A stretch of DNA of 64,000 bases from Salegentibacter flavus (GTDB lineage: Bacteria > Bacteroidota > Bacteroidia > Flavobacteriales > Flavobacteriaceae). The notes under the pieces are model-generated. The model was given only the letters and a program-made list of their open reading frames with translations. It made no database searches and was not told the DNA's origin. The translations under genes were made by a program, and so were the position numbers. The first letter of the stretch is position 1; every line of letters starts with the position of its first letter. Below, one piece after another: positions 44,112 to 53,449 of this stretch. Location: contig NZ_FOVL01000003.1 of assembly GCF_900115145.1 (NCBI RefSeq), forward strand, positions 62,001-126,000. Reading direction: 5' to 3'.

Positions 44112-45443
44112 TTAAAAGTTAATGACACTATCCAAAGCCTCATCAGCATCTCTGTGGATAAAATTTGCCTGATAATTCAAAGTGGTTTTTAAATCACTAT
44201 GACGATAAAGCTTTTGTAACATTAAAGGATGAATACGATCCCCCGCAATGTTACCAAAGCTATGCCTAGCAATGTGGTTAGATAAGTTTTTTTCGATTCC
44301 GCATTCTTTGGCAATTTGTTTAAGGCATTTATTAAAGACCTTAGTGACGCTTTTGGTTCGTATATAAATTTGTTCAGCATCATTAGTAGCCGTATTTCTC
44401 AAGAATGGAAAGACATAACCATTATTGAGCTTTTTCTCTTTTTTGTAATGTTCTAAAATTTTTTTTGCCTTGGAAGGAATTTTAAGGCTAAGCGCTTTTT
44501 CATTTTTATTCATTACATAATAAAGCCGGTTATCCTTAAAATCCGACCATTTCATTTTGACCACATCAGAAATACGAATACCGGCAAAATAAAAAGAAAA
44601 TAGCCATACATTATGAGTGTGCCAAATAGAACTATTTTTCTTCAACTTTAGTTTTTCTATTTTTTCGATCTCTTCTATACTTAGTCCTATCTTATTACCA
44701 GAACCAATTCTAATTTTCTCTTTATCACCGGCAAAAGGATAATATTTTCGTTCAATAATTCCTTCTTTAATAGCCAAATTGAAAAGAGTTCTAATTAAAA
44801 TAAGTTGGTTCGTAATAGTTCTGGTTTTCTGTCCTAAATAAGAATAGCAAAATGTTTTATATTTATTAATGAATACTTCATCAATATCTCGGAATGCTAG
44901 AGCCTTACTATTTTTAAAATAAGCTACACCATCCAACCAATCATATTCATTGAGTCGAGCCTTACTGAGACGGTTCAGTCGACGCTCCTTTATTGACTTA
45001 ATAACGGCTGATTTATTTTTATTTCTTTTTAAATTTAAAAACTCTTCAAGATTATATAGAATAGATAATTCTGCCTTAGCAACGGAAAACGTTCCCCTTT
45101 CATATTTTTCCATTATGCGTTCCGCTGCTAGTTCAAAAAAAGATTTCTGTCCATAGGTTCCTTTTAATTTTTGCTTTACCTGTTTCGGGCTAACCCGATC
45201 TTTAGATTCAAAAAAAATATCATTCACTTCACTCAATTTCTTCATTAAAAAATTGTTTAGCTTTTGTGAATTTGGATGACTTCTCTTTGCTTTTCCTGCT
45301 TTTCCATCCCAATCCTTCTCAAAAACATATTGCCCAAGCCACTTATAATTGGTTTTGTAATTTTCACTAATTCTCAAAGCAAGAGGAATTCTACCATCCT
45401 TTCTAATCATATTCTTACGTAAAACGATCTTCACATTGGCCAT
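44112..45443 (-). CDS. int: Tyrosine recombinase (ICE integrase)
   Basis: The protein has 443 residues. The N-terminus holds an arm-binding type domain typical for Bacteroidota integrases (residues 1-100), then a SAM-like core-binding domain (about 100-230), then the catalytic domain with R290 (FAGIRISDV), H390-x2-R393 (NHIARHSFG), H415 (LYRHSD) and the tyrosine nucleophile Y424 (TLNYQ). All catalytic residues are present, so the enzyme should be active. It lies 174 bases from the tRNA-Met fragment that marks the right end of the element and points away from it. Integrase beside att is the normal layout. Confidence 0.9.
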   Translation of the reverse strand: MANVKIVLRKNMIRKDGRIPLALRISENYKTNYKWLGQYVFEKDWDGKAGKAKRSHPNSQKLNNFLMKKLSEVNDIFFESKDRVSPKQVKQKLKGTYGQKSFFELAAERIMEKYERGTFSVAKAELSILYNLEEFLNLKRNKNKSAVIKSIKERRLNRLSKARLNEYDWLDGVAYFKNSKALAFRDIDEVFINKYKTFCYSYLGQKTRTITNQLILIRTLFNLAIKEGIIERKYYPFAGDKEKIRIGSGNKIGLSIEEIEKIEKLKLKKNSSIWHTHNVWLFSFYFAGIRISDVVKMKWSDFKDNRLYYVMNKNEKALSLKIPSKAKKILEHYKKEKKLNNGYVFPFLRNTATNDAEQIYIRTKSVTKVFNKCLKQIAKECGIEKNLSNHIARHSFGNIAGDRIHPLMLQKLYRHSDLKTTLNYQANFIHRDADEALDSVINF

Positions 45444-45492
45444 AATTCGTTATTTAAAATGTATATAAAGATAAATAACCAATTTAAAAACT

Positions 45493-45514
45493 AGTACAGA
45501 ATAAGTACAGAATA
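45493..45514. repeat. Tandem 11-base repeat between int and att
   Basis: AGTACAGAATA occurs twice head to tail (45493-45503 and 45504-45514). One repeat equals about one DNA turn. The place between the integrase start and the attachment site suggests arm-type binding sites for the integrase or for an excision factor. Confidence 0.5.
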
Positions 45515-45616
45515 ATTTGATTTTAACACTATTTGAATAAAATCACAAAATATGTAATTATCTAACAATCATACTATTTAATATATTTTAGTTTATTTTA
45601 TATAGGTGTTTAGCTA

Positions 45617-45661
45617 GGTTCATAACCCGGAGGTCCCGAGTTCAAATCTCGGTCTCGCTAC
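45617..45661 (+). pseudogene. 3' half of tRNA-Met(CAT): right attachment site (att) of the ICE
   Basis: From 45617 the sequence is tRNA-like: anticodon loop TTCATAA (anticodon CAT at 45621-45623), 3' anticodon stem CCCGG, variable loop, T-arm CCGAG-TTCAAAT-CTCGG and acceptor 3' strand TCTCGCT with discriminator A at 45660. Upstream of the anticodon stem there is no matching D-arm or 5' acceptor (AGCGAGA expected), and the 5' stem has a mismatch, so this is a remnant. The intact tRNA should be at the left end of the element, outside the window. GGTT-CAT-AACC at 45617-45627 is a small palindrome over the likely crossover point. Confidence 0.8.
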
Positions 45662-45664
45662 ACT

Positions 45665-45697
45665 AAAAATCTCTTCTTTTCCGGAAGAGATTTTTTT
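45665..45697 (+). terminator. Terminator behind the tRNA fragment
   Basis: AAAAATCTCTTC (45665-45676) pairs with GAAGAGATTTTT (45684-45695) over 12 bp with a 7-base loop, followed by more T. It is probably the original terminator of the chromosomal tRNA-Met gene, now cut off from its 5' half by the ICE. Confidence 0.75.
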
Positions 45698-45764
45698 GTT
45701 TTATGCTATAATATTCTTTGGTTTTTCTATCGGTAATTTCAACCTCCTGGAAATCACTGTTTAA

Positions 45765-46841
45765 TTATTTCTTCGGAAGATTTCTGGCGGCGCCAAAAGC
45801 AGCTCCAAAAAGCGGACTTTCATCATTCATGATCACATTTACAGGAATCTTTTCCAAAAGCGTATTCATTTTGTCAGACTGAATAAAATGATGCAAGAAA
45901 AGGTCCTTATCAACCATATCGATAATCTTAGGCAGGATACCACCACCTATAAAAATTCCTCCCAATGCCTTAAATTTTAAAGCCATTTGAGCAGCCTCTG
46001 TGGCCAGATAAATGTTGAATAGTTGCATTGCTTCCTTACAGATTTCAAAGGATTCATCCATCGCACATTTGCTTATCGCCGCCGCTGGATCTCCTCCATT
46101 AAGCTTATTCTTCAAACTTTCCGGTTCCGCTACCTTTTTGTCCTCAAGCAGAAACTCATAAATATTAACAATTCCGGGCCCGGAAACAATCCGTTCCCAA
46201 CTCACGTGGCCATACTTCTTCTGCAGAAATCTCCAGAGCCTAAGATCTAATTCGGTACGTTGACTAAAATCGCAGTGGCCACCTTCCGAAGCAAATGGAT
46301 GATAATGAGTCCCGTCCCAATAAAGTCCAACTTCTCCAAGGCCGGTTCCGGGAGAAATCATCGCGGCATTTCCTCTATTCCACGTTCCATCTTTGATTTC
46401 AACCAAATCCTTTTTTGCCAGCACAGAAAGCCCATAAGCGTTGGCTTCCATATCATTTATAATAGAAACCCGCTCTACCTTTAGCGCATTTGCTATTTTT
46501 TTTTCATCAAGTTCCCAGGAAAAGTTTGTCCCCAATACCTTACCATCAATCACAGGTCCAGCCACTCCAAGGCAAATACTATCTATTACCGGTAAGTCTT
46601 TAGAGTGAAAAGTTGCCATAAGTTCAAGGAAGGAAGACCAGTCATTTGTCTTAAAGCTTTCCTTTTTAATGGGTTTCAAAGTATTTTCTTCAAAATGAAA
46701 TAAGGCTAGGTTTGTTTTAGTTCCACCTATATCACCGGCCAAAATCACTCCCGAAGATTGTTTAAAAGTCTCTTTTCCCCGAAACGAAAGCGGAATATAA
46801 AACTCTTCAGATTCCTTATTGAACCTTACAATTTCGTCCAT
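45765..46841 (-). CDS. glk: Glucokinase
   Basis: The protein has 358 residues from the ATG at 46841; an upstream in-frame start gives 15 extra residues that do not fit. The phosphate-binding motif VILAGDIGGTKTNLALF lies near residue 31, and GVAGPV, NDMEANAYG, SPGTGLGEVGLY and SEGGHCDF are all in the expected order for the Glk (PF02685-type) glucokinase family. It phosphorylates glucose at the start of glycolysis. It is the first chromosomal gene to the right of the ICE. No operon partner is visible. Confidence 0.88.
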   Translation of the reverse strand: MDEIVRFNKESEEFYIPLSFRGKETFKQSSGVILAGDIGGTKTNLALFHFEENTLKPIKKESFKTNDWSSFLELMATFHSKDLPVIDSICLGVAGPVIDGKVLGTNFSWELDEKKIANALKVERVSIINDMEANAYGLSVLAKKDLVEIKDGTWNRGNAAMISPGTGLGEVGLYWDGTHYHPFASEGGHCDFSQRTELDLRLWRFLQKKYGHVSWERIVSGPGIVNIYEFLLEDKKVAEPESLKNKLNGGDPAAAISKCAMDESFEICKEAMQLFNIYLATEAAQMALKFKALGGIFIGGGILPKIIDMVDKDLFLHHFIQSDKMNTLLEKIPVNVIMNDESPLFGAAFGAARNLPKK

Positions 46842-46989
46842 AATTAGTAATTTTATAAATTCTCCAATCCATACCCCTTCAGCCACAATTCTGCCTATTC
46901 AAGATAAGAATTTGATTTCCGACAGTATTAAGAGCCTTGTTAAATCTTATAAAAATCGTATTTTAGAGAGCAACTAAAACCCTAAATCT

Positions 46990-47943
46990 ATGCTGAAAAA
47001 GCAACTTGGAAATACCAGTATTCAAGCTCCTCCTATCATTTTTGGTGGTAATGTTTTTGGATGGACCTTAAACGAAGAGGAATCCTTTAAAATGTTGGAT
47101 GAACTCCTTGATCGTGGTTACGATATGATAGATACAGCCGATGTTTACTCCCGCTGGGCAGACGGTGTTGAAGCTGGGACTTCAGAAAAGATAATCGGGA
47201 AATGGATAAAGGACCGTCGGGTACGGGATAAAATTACTATTGCGACGAAGGGAGGCTCAAGTATGCAGCAGGGCGGCCCAAAAAACACTTCAAAGAATTA
47301 TATACTTAAAGCAACAGAAGATTCTTTAAAACGTCTGCAAATAGATTATATCGACCTATACTTCACACATTCCGATGATGGTGAAACACCGGTAGAGGAA
47401 ACCCTTGAAGCTTATCAGGAACTTATTAAGGCCGGGAAAGTAAAACATATAGGTGCCTCCAACTTTTCTCACTCAAGATTGCAGGAATCATTAGATGTTG
47501 CTAAAGAAAAAAAACTACCCAAATATGAGGTGTATCAACCTGAATATAATCTTATGGCCCGTGAAAATTTTGAAAGTTGGGGTAGACGATTCTCCAGGGA
47601 AAATAATTTAGGCGTAACCCCGTATTTCGCCCTGGCCAGCGGATTCTTAACTGGAAAATACCGAAAACCATCAGATTTTGAAGGTAAAGACCGAAAGATG
47701 TTTGCTGAAAAATATTTAAATGAGCGTGGACTGAAAGTTTTGGCAGTCCTTGATAAGATCTCGAAAAAACACGGGGTTTCCCAGGCTGCGGTAGCTCTTG
47801 GCTGGCTAATGGAAAGGCCGGGAGTAACTGCGCCTATTGCAAGTGCTACAAAATCGTCTCACCTTGATGCATTTCAGGAAGCAATTGAACTGCAATTAAC
47901 CGGAGAAGAAATGAATTCTCTCCTGCGAGCTTCGGAGTATTAA
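46990..47943 (+). CDS. Aldo/keto reductase
   Basis: The protein has 317 residues. It has the aldo/keto reductase barrel with the tetrad residues in YDMIDTADVYSRWADG (Asp and Tyr), ITIATKGG (Lys) and YFTHSDDGETP (His), plus HIGASNFS and the C-terminal NADPH-binding part GVTAPIASATKSSHLD. It resembles the YajO/IolS-like group with unknown physiological substrate. It stands alone between glk and hisS and ends at a strong bidirectional terminator. Confidence 0.88.
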   Translation: MLKKQLGNTSIQAPPIIFGGNVFGWTLNEEESFKMLDELLDRGYDMIDTADVYSRWADGVEAGTSEKIIGKWIKDRRVRDKITIATKGGSSMQQGGPKNTSKNYILKATEDSLKRLQIDYIDLYFTHSDDGETPVEETLEAYQELIKAGKVKHIGASNFSHSRLQESLDVAKEKKLPKYEVYQPEYNLMARENFESWGRRFSRENNLGVTPYFALASGFLTGKYRKPSDFEGKDRKMFAEKYLNERGLKVLAVLDKISKKHGVSQAAVALGWLMERPGVTAPIASATKSSHLDAFQEAIELQLTGEEMNSLLRASEY

Positions 47944-47949
47944 ATTTAA

Positions 47950-47983
47950 AAAGCCGGAATTCCTAAAAGAATTCCGGCTTTGA
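47950..47983. terminator. Bidirectional terminator between the aldo/keto reductase and hisS
   Basis: AAAGCCGGAATTC (47950-47962) pairs perfectly with GAATTCCGGCTTT (47969-47981) around a 6-base loop. T residues follow on both strands, so it can end both converging transcripts. Confidence 0.85.
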
Positions 47984-48003
47984 TTTTATCAGGTTTATAT
48001 AGC

Positions 48004-49374
48004 TTAACTAATTTTCTCCATTAATTCTGTGGCTGAAATCGTGTATTGTTCTCCGGTTTTCATATTCTTCAAGGTGAATTTCTCCTGCTGCATTTCTTCA
48101 CCTCCGGCTAAAACTACAAACGGAATTTCCCTTTTATCGGCATATTTCATTTGCTTATTCATTTTAGCCGCATCAGGATAAAGTTCCGCAACGATTTTAT
48201 TTCTTCTTAACTCCGAAATCACCTTCAGGGCGTAAAGTGCTTCCTCTTCCCCGAAATTGATAAATAACACTCTCGTATTTTCAGTGACGGTTTCCGGAAA
48301 CAATCCTAATTCCTCAAGAACCAAATAGATCCTGTCCAGTCCAAAGGAAATGCCAACCCCGCTCATATCTTTTAAACCGAAGATTCCGGTAAGATCATCA
48401 TAACGGCCTCCGCCACCAATTGAACCCATTTTCACACCCTCTGGTGCTGCAACTTCGAAGATCGCGCCTGTGTAATAATTGAGTCCGCGGGCCAGGGTTA
48501 CATCGAGTTCCAGTTTCGCTGATTTCAATGGGATAGCGGCAATGGCTTTCTCGATAAATTCCAGCTCTGCAATTCCTGCTTTACCTATTTCTGAAGTTGC
48601 AAGGATATCTTTTATTCCCTGTATTTTTTGACCAAAATCTCCCTGAAGGTTGAAAATAGGTTGAATTTTTTCAAGGGCGATTTCTGCAATTCCTTTCTCC
48701 CGCATTTCTTTCTTAACACCTTCCTCCCCTATTTTATCGAGCTTATCGAGGGCTACGGTGAAATCTATGAGTTTATCCTGCTCTCCGATTACTTCAGCAA
48801 AACCCGATAGGACTTTTCGGTTATTTAATTTGATGGTTACTCCCTTCAATCCAAGCGAGTCGAAAACAGCATCATAAAGCTGAACGAATTCTACTTCCTG
48901 CCACAGACTTTTACTTCCCACAACATCGGCATCACACTGAAAGAATTCACGAAAACGGCCTTTCTGTGGCCTGTCTGCACGCCAAACCGGCTGGATCTGG
49001 TAGCGCTTAAACGGAAAATCTATTTCATTTTGATGCTGAACCACGTAGCGGGCAAAAGGTACGGTAAGATCGTAACGAAGGGCTTTTTCACTAATTGAAG
49101 ATGTAATTTTCAGGCTGTCTTTTTCCTGAAGCAGTTTTTCATCAGCTTTCTTTAAAAAGTCTCCGGAATTCAGAATTTTAAAAATCAGCCGGTCCCCTTC
49201 TTCCCCATATTTCCCCATAAGGGTATCGGAATTTTCAAAACTGGGAGTTTCTATGGGTTGAAATCCGAAGTTTTTGAATTGAGATTTTATTTTCCCGAAG
49301 ATGTAATTTCTTTTGGCAACTTCAGCAGGAGAAAAATCCCGGGTGCCTTTAGGAATAGATGGTTTTTGTGCCAT
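48004..49374 (-). CDS. hisS: Histidyl-tRNA synthetase
   Basis: The protein has 456 residues, normal for HisRS. Class II synthetase motifs are visible: [20 protein letters not shown] at the start, motif 2 [21 protein letters not shown], the histidine-binding loops [14 protein letters not shown] and [14 protein letters not shown], motif 3 [18 protein letters not shown], and the anticodon-binding domain at the end ([20 protein letters not shown]). It charges tRNA-His in the cytoplasm. Single-gene unit ending at the bidirectional terminator. Confidence 0.95.
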   Translation of the reverse strand: MAQKPSIPKGTRDFSPAEVAKRNYIFGKIKSQFKNFGFQPIETPSFENSDTLMGKYGEEGDRLIFKILNSGDFLKKADEKLLQEKDSLKITSSISEKALRYDLTVPFARYVVQHQNEIDFPFKRYQIQPVWRADRPQKGRFREFFQCDADVVGSKSLWQEVEFVQLYDAVFDSLGLKGVTIKLNNRKVLSGFAEVIGEQDKLIDFTVALDKLDKIGEEGVKKEMREKGIAEIALEKIQPIFNLQGDFGQKIQGIKDILATSEIGKAGIAELEFIEKAIAAIPLKSAKLELDVTLARGLNYYTGAIFEVAAPEGVKMGSIGGGGRYDDLTGIFGLKDMSGVGISFGLDRIYLVLEELGLFPETVTENTRVLFINFGEEEALYALKVISELRRNKIVAELYPDAAKMNKQMKYADKREIPFVVLAGGEEMQQEKFTLKNMKTGEQYTISATELMEKIS

Positions 49375-49516
49375 AAAATTTTGGTGGTAAAGCCTTGAAT
49401 TGATTTTGTTCTGGTTGCAAATATCTTAATTTTTAAGCGAACCTAAATAAATTTCAATTTTAAAGTAACATTTGGGTATTCTTAGAGTCTAATCTTTTGC
49501 ATAATAATTCGAATAT

Positions 49517-50764
49517 ATGTTTGGCCTGCTAAAAGAAAACATCAGGATTGCCTTTAATTCTATTAAAAGTCAGCTCTTACGAACTATTTTAACCGTGCTG
49601 ATAATCGCTATTGGAATCACCGCACTTGTAGGTATCCTTAGCGCCGTGGCAGCTCTTGAAAACACTATTAGCAGTGATTTTGCTTCTATGGGAGCAAATA
49701 CCTTTAATATTCAACGCTACGAATTTAGTTCTCAACGTCGCGGAGGTGGTGAAACCGAAAAGATAAATCCAATAATAAGTTACAGAGAAGTTCGGCAATT
49801 TGAACAGAATTACGATTATCCCTATACCCAAACCTCGGTATCTTTTACCGGAACCGGAACTGCAGAAGTAAAGTATGAAAATGAAAAAACCGATCCCGAA
49901 GTTTCTGTTCTCGGGGTCAACGAAAACTTTTTAAGCAATAGCGGCCTCAATGTTGAAACCGGGCGTGAACTTAATGTCTTCGATATAAGGAACAACAGCA
50001 ATGTCGCGGTTCTGGGAGCCGATTTTGTTAAGGAAAAGGGACTGTTTAGGGGAGCAGATCCTATTGGAAAGACCATTAGTGTACGTGGAGCGAAATTCAG
50101 GGTTGTTGGGGTTCTGGAATCCAAGGGTTCCACCTTTGGAAATAATCAGGATCTCAGGGTTTTGATACCTATTCAAATGGCCAGGTCCTTATTTACGCAA
50201 CCCCGTATCAATTACAATTTAAGTGTTAAGGTTGAGAATAAGGAATTTCTGGAAACGGCCCAGGAAGAAGCCATCCTCACTTTTAGAAATATTAGAAAGC
50301 TCAACCCGGTAGAAGAAAATAATTTCGGGATAGAGAAGAGTGACGATTTGATAAACCGAATTTTCTCCATAACAAGTTACCTGAATATAGCAGCCTGGAT
50401 CATTTCGATCATTACCATTTTTGGTTCTTCCATCGCACTGATGAATATTATGCTTGTAAGCGTTACCGAAAGGACCCGCGAAATTGGAGTTCGAAAAGCC
50501 CTGGGAGCAAAAAGCAAAACCATTGCCACACAATTTTTTATGGAAACCCTAATAATTGGGCAGATAGGCGGCATCCTGGGGATCTTATTGGGAATTCTAA
50601 TCGGTTTTGGAGTTTCGGCAGTTGCCGGCTTCGATTTTACAACGCCGTGGATTGCTATGCTTTGGGCCACAGCTATAACCATTCTCGTTGCTATCCTTGC
50701 CGGAAGTTACCCTGCTGCAAAGGCCGCAAAACAGGATCCTATAGAATCACTCCGGTATGAGTAA
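49517..50764 (+). CDS. ABC transporter permease, MacB/FtsX type
   Basis: The protein has 415 residues. The layout is one N-terminal membrane helix (LLRTILTVLIIAIGITALVG), a long periplasmic MacB-like domain (about 45-275), then three C-terminal helices with the FtsX pattern IMLVSVTERTREIGVRKALG. It should work with a separate ATP-binding protein that is not encoded nearby. Export of a lipoprotein, peptide or antimicrobial is typical for the family, but the substrate is unknown. Confidence 0.85.
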   Translation: MFGLLKENIRIAFNSIKSQLLRTILTVLIIAIGITALVGILSAVAALENTISSDFASMGANTFNIQRYEFSSQRRGGGETEKINPIISYREVRQFEQNYDYPYTQTSVSFTGTGTAEVKYENEKTDPEVSVLGVNENFLSNSGLNVETGRELNVFDIRNNSNVAVLGADFVKEKGLFRGADPIGKTISVRGAKFRVVGVLESKGSTFGNNQDLRVLIPIQMARSLFTQPRINYNLSVKVENKEFLETAQEEAILTFRNIRKLNPVEENNFGIEKSDDLINRIFSITSYLNIAAWIISIITIFGSSIALMNIMLVSVTERTREIGVRKALGAKSKTIATQFFMETLIIGQIGGILGILLGILIGFGVSAVAGFDFTTPWIAMLWATAITILVAILAGSYPAAKAAKQDPIESLRYE

Positions 50765-50784
50765 AAAATAATCTCTTAAAATAA

Positions 50785-51255
50785 TTAATTAACCACCTTC
50801 TCAAAATAGGTGTATAACTCACCTTTGGTGATATTAGCTCCTTGCTGAATAAGTGCAAAAATATCTTTATTGCGATCATCGCTAATCGCCTTGGTAGATG
50901 TATAAATATTCACCGATTCATCCAGAAGATTTCCCTGCAGCCAGTTATATCCTTCTTTAGTTCTGAGATCTATAGCTTCGTTTTCAATTTTAATAGCAAT
51001 AAGATTGATCGTTGCAGCAGTAATTTGAAAAAGAAAAATTTGATTGGGAGAAAAATGCTCCAGGTACTCCACTTTATTTAATACTGCTTCCCAAACGAGA
51101 TCACTGAATACATCCAGTTCCTGCTCGGCTACATCCGGTTTATTGACTTTTATATCCTGCCACTCTTCAGCAGTAATAGATTGGCTTGCCAGAAAATTAA
51201 TAAATTCCTGGTGCATTTCTTCAAATTGTTCCTTAGTTAGGCGGGCGTATTTCAT
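50785..51255 (-). CDS. Hypothetical protein, DUF6495-like
   Basis: The protein has 156 residues, all-helical and acidic, without signal or membrane segments (MKYARLTKEQFEEMHQEFIN to the end TKGELYTYFEKVVN). I recall a flavobacterial conserved family of this kind (DUF6495), function unknown. It faces the FtsX-like permease gene tail to tail and lies downstream of rplI behind that operon's terminator. Confidence 0.6.
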   Translation of the reverse strand: MKYARLTKEQFEEMHQEFINFLASQSITAEEWQDIKVNKPDVAEQELDVFSDLVWEAVLNKVEYLEHFSPNQIFLFQITAATINLIAIKIENEAIDLRTKEGYNWLQGNLLDESVNIYTSTKAISDDRNKDIFALIQQGANITKGELYTYFEKVVN

Positions 51256-51275
51256 TCTCAGTTAATATTAAAGGG

Positions 51276-51295
51276 ATCCCGATATGCATCGGGAT
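51276..51295. repeat. Short perfect palindrome upstream of the DUF6495-like gene
   Basis: ATCCCGAT-ATGC-ATCGGGAT forms an 8-bp hairpin just upstream of the hypothetical gene. Palindromes of this wording are frequent as dispersed repeats in Flavobacteriaceae intergenic regions; a fuller role is not visible. Confidence 0.4.
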
Positions 51296-51360
51296 TAGTT
51301 CAACCGGCAAACTTGCTGCGTAATATTAGACTGGCAAATTTGGGTTTCACTAAAATAGAA

Positions 51361-51385
51361 AAGCCCACTCAAGAAGAGCAGGCTT
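51361..51385 (-). terminator. Terminator of the rpsF-rpsR-rplI operon
   Basis: On the minus strand AAGCCTGCTC pairs with GAGTGGGCTT (two G-T pairs) around a 5-base loop, followed by TTCTATTTTAG. It starts 20 bases after the rplI stop. Confidence 0.7.
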
Positions 51386-51405
51386 TTTCTTATAAGTTAA
51401 ATAGA

Positions 51406-51855
51406 TTAAGCTTCAGAGACTACATCAAAGCTGAAGTTTGAGATCACCTCACGGTGAAAACGCAAAGTAGCGTCATATTGTCCCAAACGCTTAATGTTTC
51501 CACCTGCGATGTTAATAAATTTCTTTTCGATCTCCACACCTTCCTTGGCCAGTGCATCGGCAAGATCAGCATTGGTTATAGACCCAAACAATTTGTCACC
51601 AGCTCCTGCCTTGGCAGTGATCTTGATTTCCAAACCGTTAAGTTTTTCAGCCTGTTTTTTGGCTTCATCTATGTGCTTTTGTTCTTTATAGGCACGTTGT
51701 TTCAGGGTTTCAGCCAATACTTTTTTGGCTGAAGGGGTTGCAAGTTGTGCAAATCCCTGAGGAATTAAAAAGTTACGTCCGTATCCGTTTTTCACGTTTA
51801 CAACGTCATCTTTAAAGCCTAAATTATCTACGTCTTTCTTAAGTATCAATTCCAT
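51406..51855 (-). CDS. rplI: Ribosomal protein bL9
   Basis: The protein has 149 residues, the standard length. The N-terminal globular domain has the L9 signature VDNLGFKDDVVNVKNGYGRN and FLIPQGFAQLAT, followed by the long connecting helix and the C-terminal domain (GAGDKLFGSITNADLADALA). It binds 23S rRNA near the L1 stalk. It is the last gene of the rpsF-rpsR-rplI operon. Confidence 0.95.
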   Translation of the reverse strand: MELILKKDVDNLGFKDDVVNVKNGYGRNFLIPQGFAQLATPSAKKVLAETLKQRAYKEQKHIDEAKKQAEKLNGLEIKITAKAGAGDKLFGSITNADLADALAKEGVEIEKKFINIAGGNIKRLGQYDATLRFHREVISNFSFDVVSEA

Positions 51856-51868
51856 AAAACTGCCTTTA

Positions 51869-52168
51869 TTATTTTAGTAAATCACCAACGTATGGCATTA
51901 GTGCCAAATGACGGGCGCGTTTAACGGCAACAGCCACTTTTCTTTGGTATTTTAATGAGGTTCCTGTTAAACGACGAGGCAACAATTTACCTTGCTCGTT
52001 TACGAAACTCATTAAAAAATCCGGATCTTTATAATCTATATATTTAATTCCAGATCTTTTAAACCGGCAATACTTCTTGGTTTTAGAAGTTTCTATGTTA
52101 AGAGGGGTAAGATATCTGATCTCCCCGTCTTTTTTTCCTTTTGCTTGTTGTTCAATAGAGGTAGCCAT
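51869..52168 (-). CDS. rpsR: Ribosomal protein bS18
   Basis: The protein has 99 residues. The core [20 protein letters not shown] and ILPRR-like [20 protein letters not shown] identify S18, which pairs with S6 on the 30S platform. The N-terminus is about 20 residues longer than in E. coli, as in other Bacteroidota. It begins 2 bases after the rpsF stop. Confidence 0.95.
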   Translation of the reverse strand: MATSIEQQAKGKKDGEIRYLTPLNIETSKTKKYCRFKRSGIKYIDYKDPDFLMSFVNEQGKLLPRRLTGTSLKYQRKVAVAVKRARHLALMPYVGDLLK

Positions 52169-52170
52169 AC

Positions 52171-52509
52171 TTACGCTTTTTCTTGTTTACGGTTTCTTCT
52201 TTTCTCAGCCCAGGCAATAGCGTGTTTGTCTAACTTAACGGTTAGATAACGCATCATGCGCTCATCTCTTCTGAAGGCAAGTTCTAAAGGCTCAATAGCC
52301 TCACCTGGTGCCTGAAATTCAAATAAGTGATAGAAACCACTTTTTTTGTTTTGGATTGGATAAGCCAGTTTTCTTAGCCCCCAGTCTTCTTTTGATATCA
52401 TCTTGGCACCTTTAGAAACAAGAAATTCTTCGTATTTCTGAACTGTCTCCTTTATCTGCTCATCAGATAAAACGGGATTCAAGATGAAAACAGTTTCATA
52501 ATGATTCAT
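52171..52509 (-). CDS. rpsF: Ribosomal protein bS6
   Basis: The protein has 112 residues. [20 protein letters not shown] and [20 protein letters not shown] are the S6 signature strands. It is first in the operon, with a leader of about 20 bases after a consensus promoter. Confidence 0.95.
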   Translation of the reverse strand: MNHYETVFILNPVLSDEQIKETVQKYEEFLVSKGAKMISKEDWGLRKLAYPIQNKKSGFYHLFEFQAPGEAIEPLELAFRRDERMMRYLTVKLDKHAIAWAEKRRNRKQEKA

Positions 52510-52537
52510 ATAAAATAACTTTTAATTAAATTGGCTG

Positions 52538-52567
52538 CAAAAGTAGAATTATTATTTCTATTTTCAA
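52538..52567 (-). promoter_or_regulatory. Promoter of the rpsF operon
   Basis: Read on the minus strand, TTG (52567-52565), a 19-base spacer and TACTTTTG (52545-52538) match the Bacteroidota consensus. The -7 element ends 29 bases before the rpsF start codon. Confidence 0.75.
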
Positions 52568-52673
52568 AGCCCTACCGCGTAGATAAAGTGCATTTAATCC
52601 TAATGAATGTACTCTTTAACTTGTAATTAATAAATTTAATGTTTAATATTGTTATTACTTAACCTAACTGACT

Positions 52674-53387
52674 GTGGAAGAAATTTTACTCAAATGTGCT
52701 GTTGTCGATGATTCCAGTTTACAAAGACTGTCTATTGTAAAGCTGATTAAAGACCATCCTAACCTAAAGTTGGTGGCTGAGTATAATAACGCCATCGAAA
52801 CCAAAAACGGCTTACTGGATACCGAAACCGATCTTATTTTTCTGGATATAGAGATGCCAATACTTTCGGGTTTCGAACTGCTTGACGACCTTCCCAATAA
52901 ACCTCAAATTATATTTGTAACCGGTAAAACCCAATATGCGTTTAAAGCCTTTGATTATGATGCGATAGATTACATTCACAAACCGGTCACCAAGGAGCGT
53001 TTTAGTAATGCGGTTAATAAGGCGATCAATCTTTTCAAACTTAAACATCAGGTCCCGGTTAACCCCGAGGATGAAGAATTTATTTTTGTAAAAAGCAATT
53101 TGAAGAACAGAAAGGTTTTTCTGAATAAATTAAAATACATCCAGGCCTTAGGTGATTACGTAAAGTTTGTAACCGAAAAGGAAAATTTTGTGGTACTAGC
53201 TACCATGAAATCTTTTGAGGAACAATTACCAAATGATAAGTTTCTACGAACTCACAAATCTTATATTGTGAATTTAGATAAGATTGAGCGTTACAACAGT
53301 AAAAACATAGAAATAGATAAACAACAGCTTCCTCTTAGCAGGCATAAAAAAAGTGACCTTGTTGAAGCGTTAAGCCAAATCCATTAA
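52674..53387 (+). CDS. LytTR-family response regulator
   Basis: The protein has 237 residues, probably from a GTG start at 52674 (no ATG near the domain start). The receiver domain (3-120) has the acidic pair in CAVVDDSSLQ, the phosphorylation site DLIFLDIEMP, and VTGKTQYAFKAFDYDAIDYIHKP. The C-terminal LytTR DNA-binding domain runs from about 138 to 235 (FVKSNLKNRKVFLNKLKYIQALGDYVKFV). The sensor kinase is not adjacent. It lies divergent from the rpsF operon. Confidence 0.9.
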   Translation: MEEILLKCAVVDDSSLQRLSIVKLIKDHPNLKLVAEYNNAIETKNGLLDTETDLIFLDIEMPILSGFELLDDLPNKPQIIFVTGKTQYAFKAFDYDAIDYIHKPVTKERFSNAVNKAINLFKLKHQVPVNPEDEEFIFVKSNLKNRKVFLNKLKYIQALGDYVKFVTEKENFVVLATMKSFEEQLPNDKFLRTHKSYIVNLDKIERYNSKNIEIDKQQLPLSRHKKSDLVEALSQIH

Positions 53388-53449
53388 GTTATTAGACAGT
53401 AGGTTTTTTACTCTCATCTTTAGAAAACAGTTCTAAAATTCAGTCCTGA

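Noticed and set aside
45600-45661. A complete tRNA-Met gene
   Set aside because: Only the 3' half is tRNA-like; there is no 5' acceptor strand or D-arm, and the 5' anticodon stem has a mismatch.
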